The notes: a model not told the origin generated them from the sequence alone. 10,613 nt of DNA from Candidatus Bathyarchaeota archaeon (GCA_937877765.1 CALGBN010000123.1:1-10613); one strand, 5' to 3'. Counted from the first letter of the stretch, positions 1-6,951 are shown. Program-made: numbers and translations.

Positions 1-39
1 CACCATTTAAGACAAGATATTATAGTTTCAACTGGAATA

Positions 40-47
40 TTTTATAT
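40..47 (+). promoter_or_regulatory. TATA box of the transporter gene, probably leaderless
   Basis: The octamer TTTTATAT, preceded by a purine-rich GGAA that could serve as a BRE, is centred about 27 bases before the ATG at 71. Archaeal transcription usually starts about 25 bases downstream of the TATA centre, which puts the 5' end at or next to the start codon. There is therefore no room for a riboswitch or a Shine-Dalgarno leader. Seen: the box and its spacing. Inferred: promoter activity and leaderless transcription. Confidence 0.6.
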
Positions 48-66
48 TATAGTTATAACTATAATA
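45..66. promoter_or_regulatory. Perfect 22-bp palindrome, candidate operator
   Basis: Positions 45 to 66 read identically on both strands, centred between 55 and 56 (core AGTTATAACT at 51-60). The element starts inside the TATA box and ends four bases before the ATG at 71. A dimeric regulator bound here would cover the DNA needed by TBP/TFB and RNA polymerase, so repression is the simpler reading. AT-rich DNA makes short palindromes common, but 11 consecutive matching pairs is long. Which factor binds is unknown. Confidence 0.5.
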
Positions 67-70
67 AATC

Positions 71-571
71 ATGGCATCCTTAAACACACGCCAGATCGCA
101 GCCATCGGAGTGATGGGCGCACTCGCAACAATAGCTACAATGCTATTTGCATTCCCAATACCGGCTACAAGCGGCTACTTCAACCTCGGAGACGCAATAG
201 TCATGACCACAGCACTAACCTTTGGACCAATAGTAGGTGCACTAGCAGGAGGACTAGGCTCAGGACTCGCAGATCTCCTAGGAGGATGGTACAACTGGGT
301 CATATTCACAGCAGTAATCAAGGGCATAGAAGGATATGTCGCAGGAAAACTAGCTGGACCCAGCGAAGGCAGAACACTCCAGAAAACCATCATCGCCTGG
401 GTGGCAGGAGGAGCCTGCATGGTAGGAGGATACTTCATCGTACAGGTATTCATGTATGGTTTTGCAGCAGCTATGGTAGAAGCGCCATTCAACATGATCC
501 AGATGCTAGTCGCTGGCGTAGTAGGCATACCAGTATCAATAGCCCTCAAAGACAGACTAAACATGATATAA
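71..571 (+). CDS. ECF transporter S component (vitamin/precursor uptake, substrate unknown)
   Basis: A 166-residue, very hydrophobic protein with about five to six membrane segments (around residues 8-30, 38-60, 74-92, 106-131 and 140-160). The segment GYFNLGD at 35-41 and the Gly/Ala-rich GALAGGLGSGLADLLGG at 56-72 resemble the substrate-capturing S components of energy-coupling factor importers, of the kind often annotated as riboflavin- or hydroxymethylpyrimidine-type. The C-terminal stretch at 139-160 (PFNMIQMLVAGVVGIPVSIA) also fits the family. S components bind a vitamin or precursor at the cell membrane and need shared A (ATPase) and T (EcfT) subunits, none of which are in the window. 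The substrate cannot be read from the sequence. The ATG at 71 is favoured by the TATA spacing. The downstream rio2 begins 22 bases after the stop, so the two may share a transcript. Confidence 0.8.
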   Translation: MASLNTRQIAAIGVMGALATIATMLFAFPIPATSGYFNLGDAIVMTTALTFGPIVGALAGGLGSGLADLLGGWYNWVIFTAVIKGIEGYVAGKLAGPSEGRTLQKTIIAWVAGGACMVGGYFIVQVFMYGFAAAMVEAPFNMIQMLVAGVVGIPVSIALKDRLNMI

Positions 572-593
572 GCCACCAAGGCTTCTACTCCTT

Positions 594-1475
594 GTGTCAT
601 CAGCCGAGAAAGCAGCCCAAGCCTTACCAGCTTTAGAAAATTATGATTTACGTGTTCTACAAGCAATCGAACTCGGTATGATTCAGCATCAGATTGTTCC
701 CCATGATGAAGTTCTACGATATAGTGGCTTGAATATCAACGAGATAGATCACAGACTTGACAATCTATATCAAAACGAGCTAATCTACAGGGAAAGAGAC
801 CCCTACCTCGGCTACTTGATGAACTATAATGGATATGATCTTCTTGCCCTAAACGCATTGGTCAAAGCGGATATACTTGAATACCTAGGACCATCAATTG
901 GCATAGGAAAAGAAGCAGATGTATTCGAGGGAGTAACACCAGACAACAAAACAGTCGCAGTAAAATTCCACAGACTCGGCAGAACAAGCTTCCGAGACAC
1001 AAAACGCAAACGAGAATACCTATCTGACAGACGTCACACATCGTGGCAATACCAAAGCAGGCTCGCTGCAGAGACAGAATACAAAGCATTACAGTTAATG
1101 TATGAAGCAGGTGTAAACGTTCCTGAACCCATATACCAGAATCGTCACGCTATTGTAATGCAGTACATTGAGGCAGTACAGCTATCAGAGATAATTGAAC
1201 TAATGGAACCAGAAATCTTCCTCGACGACATACTCACAAACATGAAAAAAGCCTACAAAGTAGGCGTTGTACACAGCGATCTAAGCGAGTATAACATTCT
1301 CATTGATTCTGATACTCATGTCTGGATTATCGACTGGCCACAATACATTCCAAAAGACCACTACAACGCAGAAGAGATACTCAAACGCGACATAGGAAAC
1401 ATCACCTACTATTTCAAAAGAAAATTCGGTACAGAAATGACTCGTACCGAAGCAATAGATTTTGTAAAAAACTAA
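594..1475 (+). CDS. rio2: RIO2-type serine kinase/ATPase for small-subunit ribosome maturation
   Basis: A 293-residue RIO2 family protein. Residues about 15-95 form the N-terminal winged-helix domain typical of RIO2 (LRVLQAIELGM, then a helix-turn-helix pattern). The RIO kinase domain follows, with the nucleotide loop GIGKEAD at 103-109, the ATP-binding lysine K124 in VAVKFHRLG, the flexible basic loop at about 128-150, the catalytic HSDLSEYN at 227-234 (D229, N234) and the metal-binding D247 in IIDWPQ. All key residues are present. Known family role: RIO2 acts in the cytoplasm as an ATPase that drives late maturation of the pre-40S/30S particle. The start is GTG at 594. An in-frame stop at 564 rules out a much longer start, and no ATG precedes the winged helix. 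It lies 22 bases after the transporter gene, and its stop codon interlocks with that of the convergent acyl-CoA synthetase. Confidence 0.93.
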   Translation: MSSAEKAAQALPALENYDLRVLQAIELGMIQHQIVPHDEVLRYSGLNINEIDHRLDNLYQNELIYRERDPYLGYLMNYNGYDLLALNALVKADILEYLGPSIGIGKEADVFEGVTPDNKTVAVKFHRLGRTSFRDTKRKREYLSDRRHTSWQYQSRLAAETEYKALQLMYEAGVNVPEPIYQNRHAIVMQYIEAVQLSEIIELMEPEIFLDDILTNMKKAYKVGVVHSDLSEYNILIDSDTHVWIIDWPQYIPKDHYNAEEILKRDIGNITYYFKRKFGTEMTRTEAIDFVKN

Positions 1476-3571
1476 GAAAGAGTTATCTTGACATCCAAGG
1501 CGCTAACGCCTTTACCTTCACTATAGACGAAGATCGGGTTGATGTCAAGGTCCTTTAGCTCGGGGAAATCCCATACAAGATGACCTACACGCAGAATAGC
1601 TTCACGTATAGCATCAATATCTGATGGTGGTTCTCCACGTACACCCTTCAACAGGGTATAGCTTTTGGTTTCCTCCATCATATGCTGAGCTTCGCGTTCA
1701 TTCATAGGCGCTAATCTAAATGCTACGTCCTTCAGAAAGTTTACATAGATTCCACCGAGTCCGAACATCACCATTGGTCCAAACTGAGGGTCTCGGCTCA
1801 TACCGATGATCATTTCCTTACCTTTGGGTACCATCTGGTCTACAGTAATTCCATAGATTTTCGCCAGCGGCTGAGCTTTTCTTGATTTTCTCATGATCTC
1901 TTCGAAGGCGATACGAACCATATTGGAGTTAGTTAGGTTCAGCTCTACGCCGCCAATATCCGTCTTATGCATGATATCAGGGCTCACGATCTTCATTACT
2001 ACAGGATAACCCATCTCATCAGCATACTTTACAGCCTCATCCGCCGTAGTCGCCAAAGCGCTACCCGGCGCAGGAATACCATAAGCCTTCGCTACCTGAG
2101 AAGCCTCATGTGGGAACAAGACCTTACGATCATCGTCCTTTACCGCCTTAAAGATAGCAGCCACTTTATCCCGGTCAATGTCCGGATAAACAGGAGGCTC
2201 AAGCTCTGGGAGTTTCAGATGCCTAGCATACTGATACAAAGCATCAAGCGTCTTAACACCCTTCTCAGGGAAGTTATAACATGGCACACCGTTATCCTTG
2301 AGATATTCAGCTGCATCTGATACCCAGTCACCGCCCATAAACACAGTCACAACAGGTTTATCCTTATGCTGCTTGGAAATCTCAACAATGTGTTCTGCTG
2401 TGGCCAAACTATCAGTCATAGCCTGAGGAGTCAACAAGACAAGAACACTGTGAACATTCTCGTCCTTCAAGGACGCCTCTAAAGCGATAGCATAGCGATC
2501 AGGTAAAGCATCACCCAATATATCAACGGGGTTTCCAGTCGCTGCTGCAGCAGGCAGATTCTCATTCAAGTTTTGACGAGTCTCGTCACTTAGATTAGCC
2601 ATTTTTAATCCAAGCTTCTCAATCAAGTCTGTGCTGAGAATACCTGGACCACCCGCATTAGTCACGATAGCAATTCCTTCATCTTCTGGTAGACTCTGCT
2701 CAGTAAACGCTACCGCATAGTTGAACAAATCCTCCATACTCTCACTCAGGATAATACCAGCTTTATCGAATGCCTTCTGGTAAGCCAAGAAACTACCAAC
2801 CAATGCACCAGTGTGACTGCCCGCAGCTTTTGCTCCTGCACTGCTTGTTCCTCCTTTGACTACCATGATTGGCTTTTTCTTCACTACCTCAGAGGCTACC
2901 TCAAGGAACTTACGTCCACGTTCAATAGACTCTAAGTAAAGCAGAATAACCTTGATGTTGGGGTCCTCGGCCATAGCCTCGATGAAATGAACCTCATCAA
3001 GATCAGCCTTATTTCCAAGACTGATGATACTGCCGAAACCGATCTCCTCAGCAATAATCCAGTCAAGTATAGCGGTACCTAAAGCACCACTCTGAGTAAT
3101 GAAACCAATACTACCCTTCTTGGGTAACGTAGATGCAAAACTCAGGTCATATGGTACATGTGTATTAATCGCACCAAGACAGTTAGGTCCCTGAATCCTC
3201 ATACCATACTTACTGGCTGTTTCAACAAGCTTCTTCTCAAGCTCAGCGCCCTCATGACCCGTTTCCTTGAACCCAGCTGAGATTACAATAAGTGCCTTAA
3301 CCCCCTTCTCACCGCACTGCTCTATTGTACTCAAAACAAACTTTGATGGTATACATATGACCGCCAGCTCAACATCGCCGGGAATTTCTGTAATTGATTT
3401 ATACGCCTGTTTACCAAGAATCTCGTCGCCCTTAATATTAACAAGATAAATAGGGGCATCATAGCCACTCTTGAGAAGATTGTTCGCAAGAACATAACCT
3501 ACCTTCCCGGGAGTGCTAGAAGCACCTATGACCGCGACGGAACTTGGTCTAAATATCGCGTCTAGCTTCAA
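1472..3571 (-). CDS. ADP-forming acyl-CoA synthetase (acetate--CoA ligase type), fused alpha-beta
   Basis: A 699-residue single-chain NDP-forming acyl-CoA synthetase, the usual size for the fused form. Order (numbered from the TTG start): CoA-binding Rossmann domain with GASSTPGKVG at 16-25, succinyl-CoA-ligase-like domain with the phosphohistidine motif AGSHTGA (H253) and a GGPG loop at about 307-310, then an ATP-grasp domain from about 480 with the second conserved histidine in MHKTDIGGV (H535). Known reaction: acyl-CoA + ADP + Pi to acid + CoA + ATP, or the reverse, in the cytoplasm. Fused relatives include acetyl-CoA synthetases and the 4-hydroxybutyrate-CoA ligase of ammonia-oxidising archaea, so acyl specificity is open. 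I chose TTG at 3571 because homology begins at KLDAIFRPSSVAVIGAS and a GGTG ribosome-binding motif lies just upstream. The frame stays open to an ATG at 3682, but those 37 extra residues look like untranslated promoter DNA. Confidence 0.9.
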   Translation of the reverse strand: MKLDAIFRPSSVAVIGASSTPGKVGYVLANNLLKSGYDAPIYLVNIKGDEILGKQAYKSITEIPGDVELAVICIPSKFVLSTIEQCGEKGVKALIVISAGFKETGHEGAELEKKLVETASKYGMRIQGPNCLGAINTHVPYDLSFASTLPKKGSIGFITQSGALGTAILDWIIAEEIGFGSIISLGNKADLDEVHFIEAMAEDPNIKVILLYLESIERGRKFLEVASEVVKKKPIMVVKGGTSSAGAKAAGSHTGALVGSFLAYQKAFDKAGIILSESMEDLFNYAVAFTEQSLPEDEGIAIVTNAGGPGILSTDLIEKLGLKMANLSDETRQNLNENLPAAAATGNPVDILGDALPDRYAIALEASLKDENVHSVLVLLTPQAMTDSLATAEHIVEISKQHKDKPVVTVFMGGDWVSDAAEYLKDNGVPCYNFPEKGVKTLDALYQYARHLKLPELEPPVYPDIDRDKVAAIFKAVKDDDRKVLFPHEASQVAKAYGIPAPGSALATTADEAVKYADEMGYPVVMKIVSPDIMHKTDIGGVELNLTNSNMVRIAFEEIMRKSRKAQPLAKIYGITVDQMVPKGKEMIIGMSRDPQFGPMVMFGLGGIYVNFLKDVAFRLAPMNEREAQHMMEETKSYTLLKGVRGEPPSDIDAIREAILRVGHLVWDFPELKDLDINPIFVYSEGKGVSALDVKITLS

Positions 3572-3733
3572 ATATCTAGCACCTTCAAGACTCAACAAAC
3601 ATAGGGTAGGCAAATAAAAACTTTGAGCATTTGAGATATAAACATAGTATATCCATATATATCTAGTCGGTTCAAAACCCAAATATTGGAAAAATAGTTA
3701 AGCTCAAAGCCAAATCTTACTCCTTGAAACAAT
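3572..3733. promoter_or_regulatory. Divergent promoter region between the acyl-CoA synthetase and FrhB-like genes
   Basis: This 162-base AT-rich stretch separates two divergently read genes. TTTTTATTT on the minus strand (3612-3620) is the best TATA box for the synthetase. On the plus strand the run CATATATATC (3654-3663) is the best TATA-like box for the FrhB-like gene, which would give a leader of roughly 45-50 bases. The octamer CTTTGAGC at 3621-3628 recurs inverted as GCTCAAAG at 3702-3709, and TTTGAG also occurs at 3630-3635 and 3733-3738. These repeats are possible regulator sites. No small gene is visible here. Confidence 0.45.
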
Positions 3734-4780
3734 TTGAGTCAACAAAAAAAGACCTACAATGATCTCAAAAAAGACATAATCGATAAACAAATCTGCGTTA
3801 GCTGCGGCACCTGCGAAGCAGTATGTCCAGTAAACGCAATAGAACTCAAAGAAACAATACCAAACCTCTTAGGAAACTGCATAGAATGCGGCATATGCTA
3901 TGAAAACTGTCCAGCAGCATCATTCAACACAGAAGAAATGGACCAAAAAGTATTCGGAAGAAAAAGAAAACCAACAGAAAAACTAACAGGAATATACAAA
4001 AAAGCATACCAAGCAAAAACCACACAAGAAGACATCCACTCCAAAGCCCAAGATGGCGGCGTAGTAACCGCACTACTAACCCAGTTCCTAGACGATGGCG
4101 GAGACGCAGTAATAGTCGCAGACCTAGAAGAAGACAAAATATGGGCCCCCAAACCAACTGTAGCAAAAACCCGAGAAGAAATAATCAAAGCCGCAGGCAC
4201 AAAATACACACCAAGCCCAGCACTAGTCGGTGTAAAAAAGGCTGTAAAAGAAGAAAAACGAGAAAAAATGGCACTAGTGCGAAACACGTGCCAAATGAGA
4301 GGACTCAGTTTAGCCACCGCGGGTCCACTAAAAAACAAGAAAATCGCGGATGCAGTAGCTCTCAAGATTGGGTTATTCTGTATGGAGACTTTTAATTACG
4401 ACAGCTATATGCAGTACCTGAAAGAAAACGATGTTGACCCCGGGCAAGTAACAAAATTCGAGATCAAAAACGGAAGATTCTATGCGTGGAACGGCGAGGA
4501 AAGACTCCACAGAGCAAAACTAGCCAAAGTAAAACCATTAATCAGATCAACTTGCCAACGTTGCACAGACTTCGCATCAGAATACTCTGACATATCAGTA
4601 GGAAACGTGGGAAGCCCTGCCGGTTATAGCACAGTGATTGTGAGAAACGAAAAAGGACAAAAAATACTAGACTCCGCAATAAAATCAGGACTAATAGAAG
4701 CTACACAGATAGAAGACTTTGAAGAACAAAAAACACTGGTACATAAACTGGCTGAGATGAAAAAATCATCACACCAGTAA
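3734..4780 (+). CDS. F420-type hydrogenase/dehydrogenase beta-subunit (FrhB-like) flavoprotein with 2x[4Fe-4S] ferredoxin domain
   Basis: A 348-residue iron-sulfur flavoprotein. Residues 20-60 hold two full ferredoxin motifs, CxxCxxCxxxC at C21/C24/C27/C31 and at C49/C52/C55/C59. The FrhB-type domain follows, with KAQDGGVVTALL at 104-115, RNTCQMRGL at 183-191, GLFCMETFNYD at 213-223 and STCQRCTDFASEYSDISVG at 272-290. Extra cysteines C186, C216, C274 and C277 could bind a further cluster. Known family role: FrhB/FpoF/FqoF proteins bind FAD and pass electrons between iron-sulfur clusters and coenzyme F420. Relatives also act with other partners, so F420 use is inferred. No hydrogenase or Fpo genes are nearby, so the partner is unknown and may be free ferredoxin. 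The start is TTG at 3734, with no in-frame ATG before the first cluster motif and no clear Shine-Dalgarno. Its end overlaps the convergent aldolase gene by 12 bases. Confidence 0.87.
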   Translation: MSQQKKTYNDLKKDIIDKQICVSCGTCEAVCPVNAIELKETIPNLLGNCIECGICYENCPAASFNTEEMDQKVFGRKRKPTEKLTGIYKKAYQAKTTQEDIHSKAQDGGVVTALLTQFLDDGGDAVIVADLEEDKIWAPKPTVAKTREEIIKAAGTKYTPSPALVGVKKAVKEEKREKMALVRNTCQMRGLSLATAGPLKNKKIADAVALKIGLFCMETFNYDSYMQYLKENDVDPGQVTKFEIKNGRFYAWNGEERLHRAKLAKVKPLIRSTCQRCTDFASEYSDISVGNVGSPAGYSTVIVRNEKGQKILDSAIKSGLIEATQIEDFEEQKTLVHKLAEMKKSSHQ

Positions 4781-4791
4781 GCCCTTTTCTT
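4756..4791. terminator. Possible T-run termination zone shared by two convergent genes
   Basis: GATGA-AAAAA-TCATC at 4756-4770 is a 5-bp stem whose loop reads as T5 on the minus strand, overlapping the aldolase stop codon. On the plus strand the FrhB-like stop is followed by a T-rich CCCTTTTCTTTC at 4782-4793. Archaeal RNA polymerase often stops at T-rich tracts, so each strand has a plausible signal. The stem is short and activity is not shown. Confidence 0.3.
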
Positions 4792-5431
4792 TCGCCCGCT
4801 CAACAAGCATATCAAGCATCGACTGAGGCAACGGATCAGGCTCACCAACCAGCATAACCTCATACTGAAGCTGTGCCAGATCCTCTAAAACCTTAACATT
4901 CCTAGCAGCTTCCTCGATACTCTTACCTATAGCAGTACTACCGTGATGAGGCATTAAACAAGCGATATGCTCCTTCATAGCAGCCACCATATTATCAGCA
5001 AGCTCCTCGCTACCTGGAGGTGCAAACTTAGAAAGTGGTACACCTTTTGCTAAAGCTGGAGCACCAAAGATGTCCAACCCCATTATTACAAGCTCTTCAC
5101 CGATAGTTGATAAAATTGTACAATACTTCGGGTGAATATGCACCACTCCACCTGCCTCAGCCCACTGAAGATACAATCTAGTATGGAATGGAGTCTCAAT
5201 ACTCGGCTTAGCTGATCCTTTCAAGACCTCACGTGTATTAATATCAACCAATAGAAAATGCTCAGGCTCCAAATCACAAAAACGGTAACCACTGGGCTTA
5301 ATCAAACAAGTATCCGTACCCGGAACCCGGGCACTAATATTACCAGATGAACCATGGGTCAAACCATCAGCGAAAAGCTGTCTACCCACAATAGTTAATC
5401 TTTCACGAAGCTCCTGCTCAATATCAGACAT
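4769..5431 (-). CDS. Class II aldolase (L-fuculose-1-phosphate aldolase/adducin fold)
   Basis: A 220-residue zinc-dependent class II aldolase. Visible landmarks are the phosphate-binding SSGNIS at 28-33 and KPSGYR at 45-50, the catalytic glutamate in SIETPFH (E79), and the zinc ligands H98 and H100 in VHIHP plus H163 in the MPHHG segment, matching E. coli FucA E73, H92, H94 and H155. Known chemistry: reversible cleavage of a ketose 1-phosphate to dihydroxyacetone phosphate and an aldehyde. Relatives include ribulose-5-phosphate epimerases and decarboxylases, so the substrate is uncertain. As the last gene of the dehydrogenase-kinase-aldolase unit, it probably cleaves the product of the neighbouring kinase. 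I chose ATG at 5431, preceded by a GTGA ribosome-binding motif, because FucA-type proteins begin about there. A GTG at 5476 overlapping the kinase stop is the alternative and would add 15 mostly hydrophobic residues. Confidence 0.85.
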   Translation of the reverse strand: MSDIEQELRERLTIVGRQLFADGLTHGSSGNISARVPGTDTCLIKPSGYRFCDLEPEHFLLVDINTREVLKGSAKPSIETPFHTRLYLQWAEAGGVVHIHPKYCTILSTIGEELVIMGLDIFGAPALAKGVPLSKFAPPGSEELADNMVAAMKEHIACLMPHHGSTAIGKSIEEAARNVKVLEDLAQLQYEVMLVGEPDPLPQSMLDMLVERAKEKGLLV

Positions 5432-5456
5432 ATGAATCACATAAGGGATACAAACT

Positions 5457-5467
5457 CTAAATAAAAG
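5457..5467 (-). promoter_or_regulatory. Possible internal TATA box before the aldolase gene
   Basis: On the minus strand CTTTTATTTAG lies in the 41-base gap between the kinase stop and the aldolase ATG, centred about 31 bases before that ATG. The spacing would give a nearly leaderless aldolase transcript independent of the upstream genes. It could also be chance AT-richness inside an operon. Confidence 0.35.
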
Positions 5468-5472
5468 CAGTA

Positions 5473-6939
5473 TCACTCAAAGCGACCAAGCCGCTCACGA
5501 GTACTCATCCATCGCTCATAATGATTCTGATACGTTTCAACACAGTCTGGTCTAGGCTCATATACCTGACCCGTCTTAACCATGTTTTCAACAGCCTCTC
5601 TTAATGAACCATAATAACCTGTACCAAGAGAAGCCAATATTGCTGTACCAACAGCTGTGGCATCATGAATCAAGGGCACATGAACAGGCATATCAAGAAC
5701 ATCAGCCTGAATCTGCATCCACAGATCAGATTTGGAATTACCGCCACAGAAACGCAGATAATCAAAATCTAATCCACTGATCTCCCGAAGCTGATCAAGA
5801 TTAGCTCTAACACCATAACAATTAGCCTCAAAGATAGCCCTAGCCAAAACCGAAACACCAAAACTATGACTACCCATCACAGTCGGCTCAACAGGCAAGT
5901 TACCAAGCATATCCATAGGCCAATACGGAGGAGCATTATCAAACACATGAGGACCTAAAAAAGCCAATACCCCCTGACACCCCAGCGGTACTGTTTTCGC
6001 CTCAGTTGTCAAGTCATCATAGGTTTTTACCCCGTTACCAAATTCATCCCGGAGCCACCTTATACCACGTCCAGTGTACCCAACATTTGATTCAAGAATC
6101 CAGTTACCCTCAACAAGATAGTTATTGGTCCAAGTACGCATCTCTTCATCAAAAACAGGGGAATCAGTAACGATCTGAACCGGAGTAGTAGTACCACCAA
6201 CCGCTCCAGCTTCTCCACAAATAGTACCCATACCAAGTAAACCACACTGAGTATCAGCACCACCAACAACCACAGGAATCCCTTCAGGAATACTAGTCTT
6301 AATCGAAGACTCCTTAGTCAATGAACCCAGTTCCACACCGTTTCTATATACCTCTGGGAAAATACCTCGAGGTAAACCAACGCGATCGATGATATTCCAA
6401 TCCCAGTCATAATCCTTGATACTGAATAAACCAGTCTCACAGGCACCGCTACCCTCAGAGCCAGCAATACCGCTTAATCGAAAATTAACCCAATCGGATA
6501 TCATCAAAACACAAGATACTCTATCAAAGAGCCTAGGTTTAGCCTCGGAAAGCCATGGAAGAATAGCTCCTGATATCCAGTTTGGTACAGGCCAGTGACC
6601 TGAACTATGATACATGGCTTCACCATGCTCTTCTAATACCTTGTAGCCATGTTTCTCCGAGTCGTCAGTTAGCTTAAATTGTATTTCTTTTCCATTTTCA
6701 TCTAGTAATATGAACTCCTCACGCATACTGGTTGAGCTTACTCCTATGACTCTTGTCTCAGTGTTCCGCATTAACTCGGAAATACTGTCAGCTATCTGAA
6801 GCCAAGATTCATCACTATTCCAATTATCACGGTCCCAGTCTCTTTCACTCCGAGCAATAACCTCACCAAATGGTGAAATGAGAAAAGACTTGACGCTACC
6901 AGAACCAGCATCAATCACGAGAAAAGAGTCCACAGCCAT
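5473..6939 (-). CDS. FGGY-family carbohydrate kinase, LsrK (autoinducer-2 kinase)-like
   Basis: A 488-residue FGGY sugar kinase, close to the usual 480-530. The N-terminal half begins with the phosphate-binding VIDAGSGSVKS (residues 8-18) and carries SSTSMREEFILLD at 68-80 and MISDW at 146-150. The catalytic base is D229 in GGADTQCGLLGMG, GAVGGTTTPVQ at 245-255 is another phosphate loop, and the FGGY signature is FCGGNSKSDLWMQIQADVLDMPV at about 397-419, followed by DATAVGTAI at 426-434. The DAG-G-SV, SMRE and MISDW segments recall E. coli LsrK, which phosphorylates the quorum signal autoinducer-2. Many LsrK-like kinases outside enteric bacteria act on other small sugars, and no lsr transport or LsrF/LsrG genes are present, so the substrate is unknown. 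The ATG at 6939 follows the dehydrogenase stop by only 12 bases with a GGGTTGGG stretch between, implying co-transcription. Confidence 0.88.
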   Translation of the reverse strand: MAVDSFLVIDAGSGSVKSFLISPFGEVIARSERDWDRDNWNSDESWLQIADSISELMRNTETRVIGVSSTSMREEFILLDENGKEIQFKLTDDSEKHGYKVLEEHGEAMYHSSGHWPVPNWISGAILPWLSEAKPRLFDRVSCVLMISDWVNFRLSGIAGSEGSGACETGLFSIKDYDWDWNIIDRVGLPRGIFPEVYRNGVELGSLTKESSIKTSIPEGIPVVVGGADTQCGLLGMGTICGEAGAVGGTTTPVQIVTDSPVFDEEMRTWTNNYLVEGNWILESNVGYTGRGIRWLRDEFGNGVKTYDDLTTEAKTVPLGCQGVLAFLGPHVFDNAPPYWPMDMLGNLPVEPTVMGSHSFGVSVLARAIFEANCYGVRANLDQLREISGLDFDYLRFCGGNSKSDLWMQIQADVLDMPVHVPLIHDATAVGTAILASLGTGYYGSLREAVENMVKTGQVYEPRPDCVETYQNHYERWMSTRERLGRFE

Positions 6940-6951
6940 TACCCAACCCTT

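Noticed and set aside
1..39. Search for a riboswitch or the end of an upstream gene at the left edge.
   Set aside because: Only 70 bases precede the ATG and they hold the promoter. No structured RNA and no convincing frame could be supported in the remaining 39 bases.
570..586. Hairpin AAGCC-ACCAA-GGCTT between the transporter gene and rio2.
   Set aside because: A 5-bp stem with no T-run after it is too weak to call a terminator or attenuator.
175..666. 163-residue minus-strand reading frame opposite the transporter and rio2 start.
   Set aside because: It is antisense to two well-supported genes, and its Pro/Ser/Ala-rich composition is typical of the reverse of a Gly/Ala-rich membrane protein.
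3665..3690. Possible tRNA T-arm (GGTTCAAAACCC) in the divergent gap, with the reverse strand reading MGFEPTR.
   Set aside because: There is no acceptor stem, D-arm or anticodon arm at the correct distance on either side. The flanks are AT repeats, so this is chance resemblance.
5432..5476. Aldolase start at GTG 5476, overlapping the kinase stop in the GTGA manner typical of coupled genes.
   Set aside because: It adds 15 mostly hydrophobic residues not seen in the family, whereas ATG 5431 has a GTGA motif at good spacing and a TATA-like box upstream. It cannot be fully excluded.
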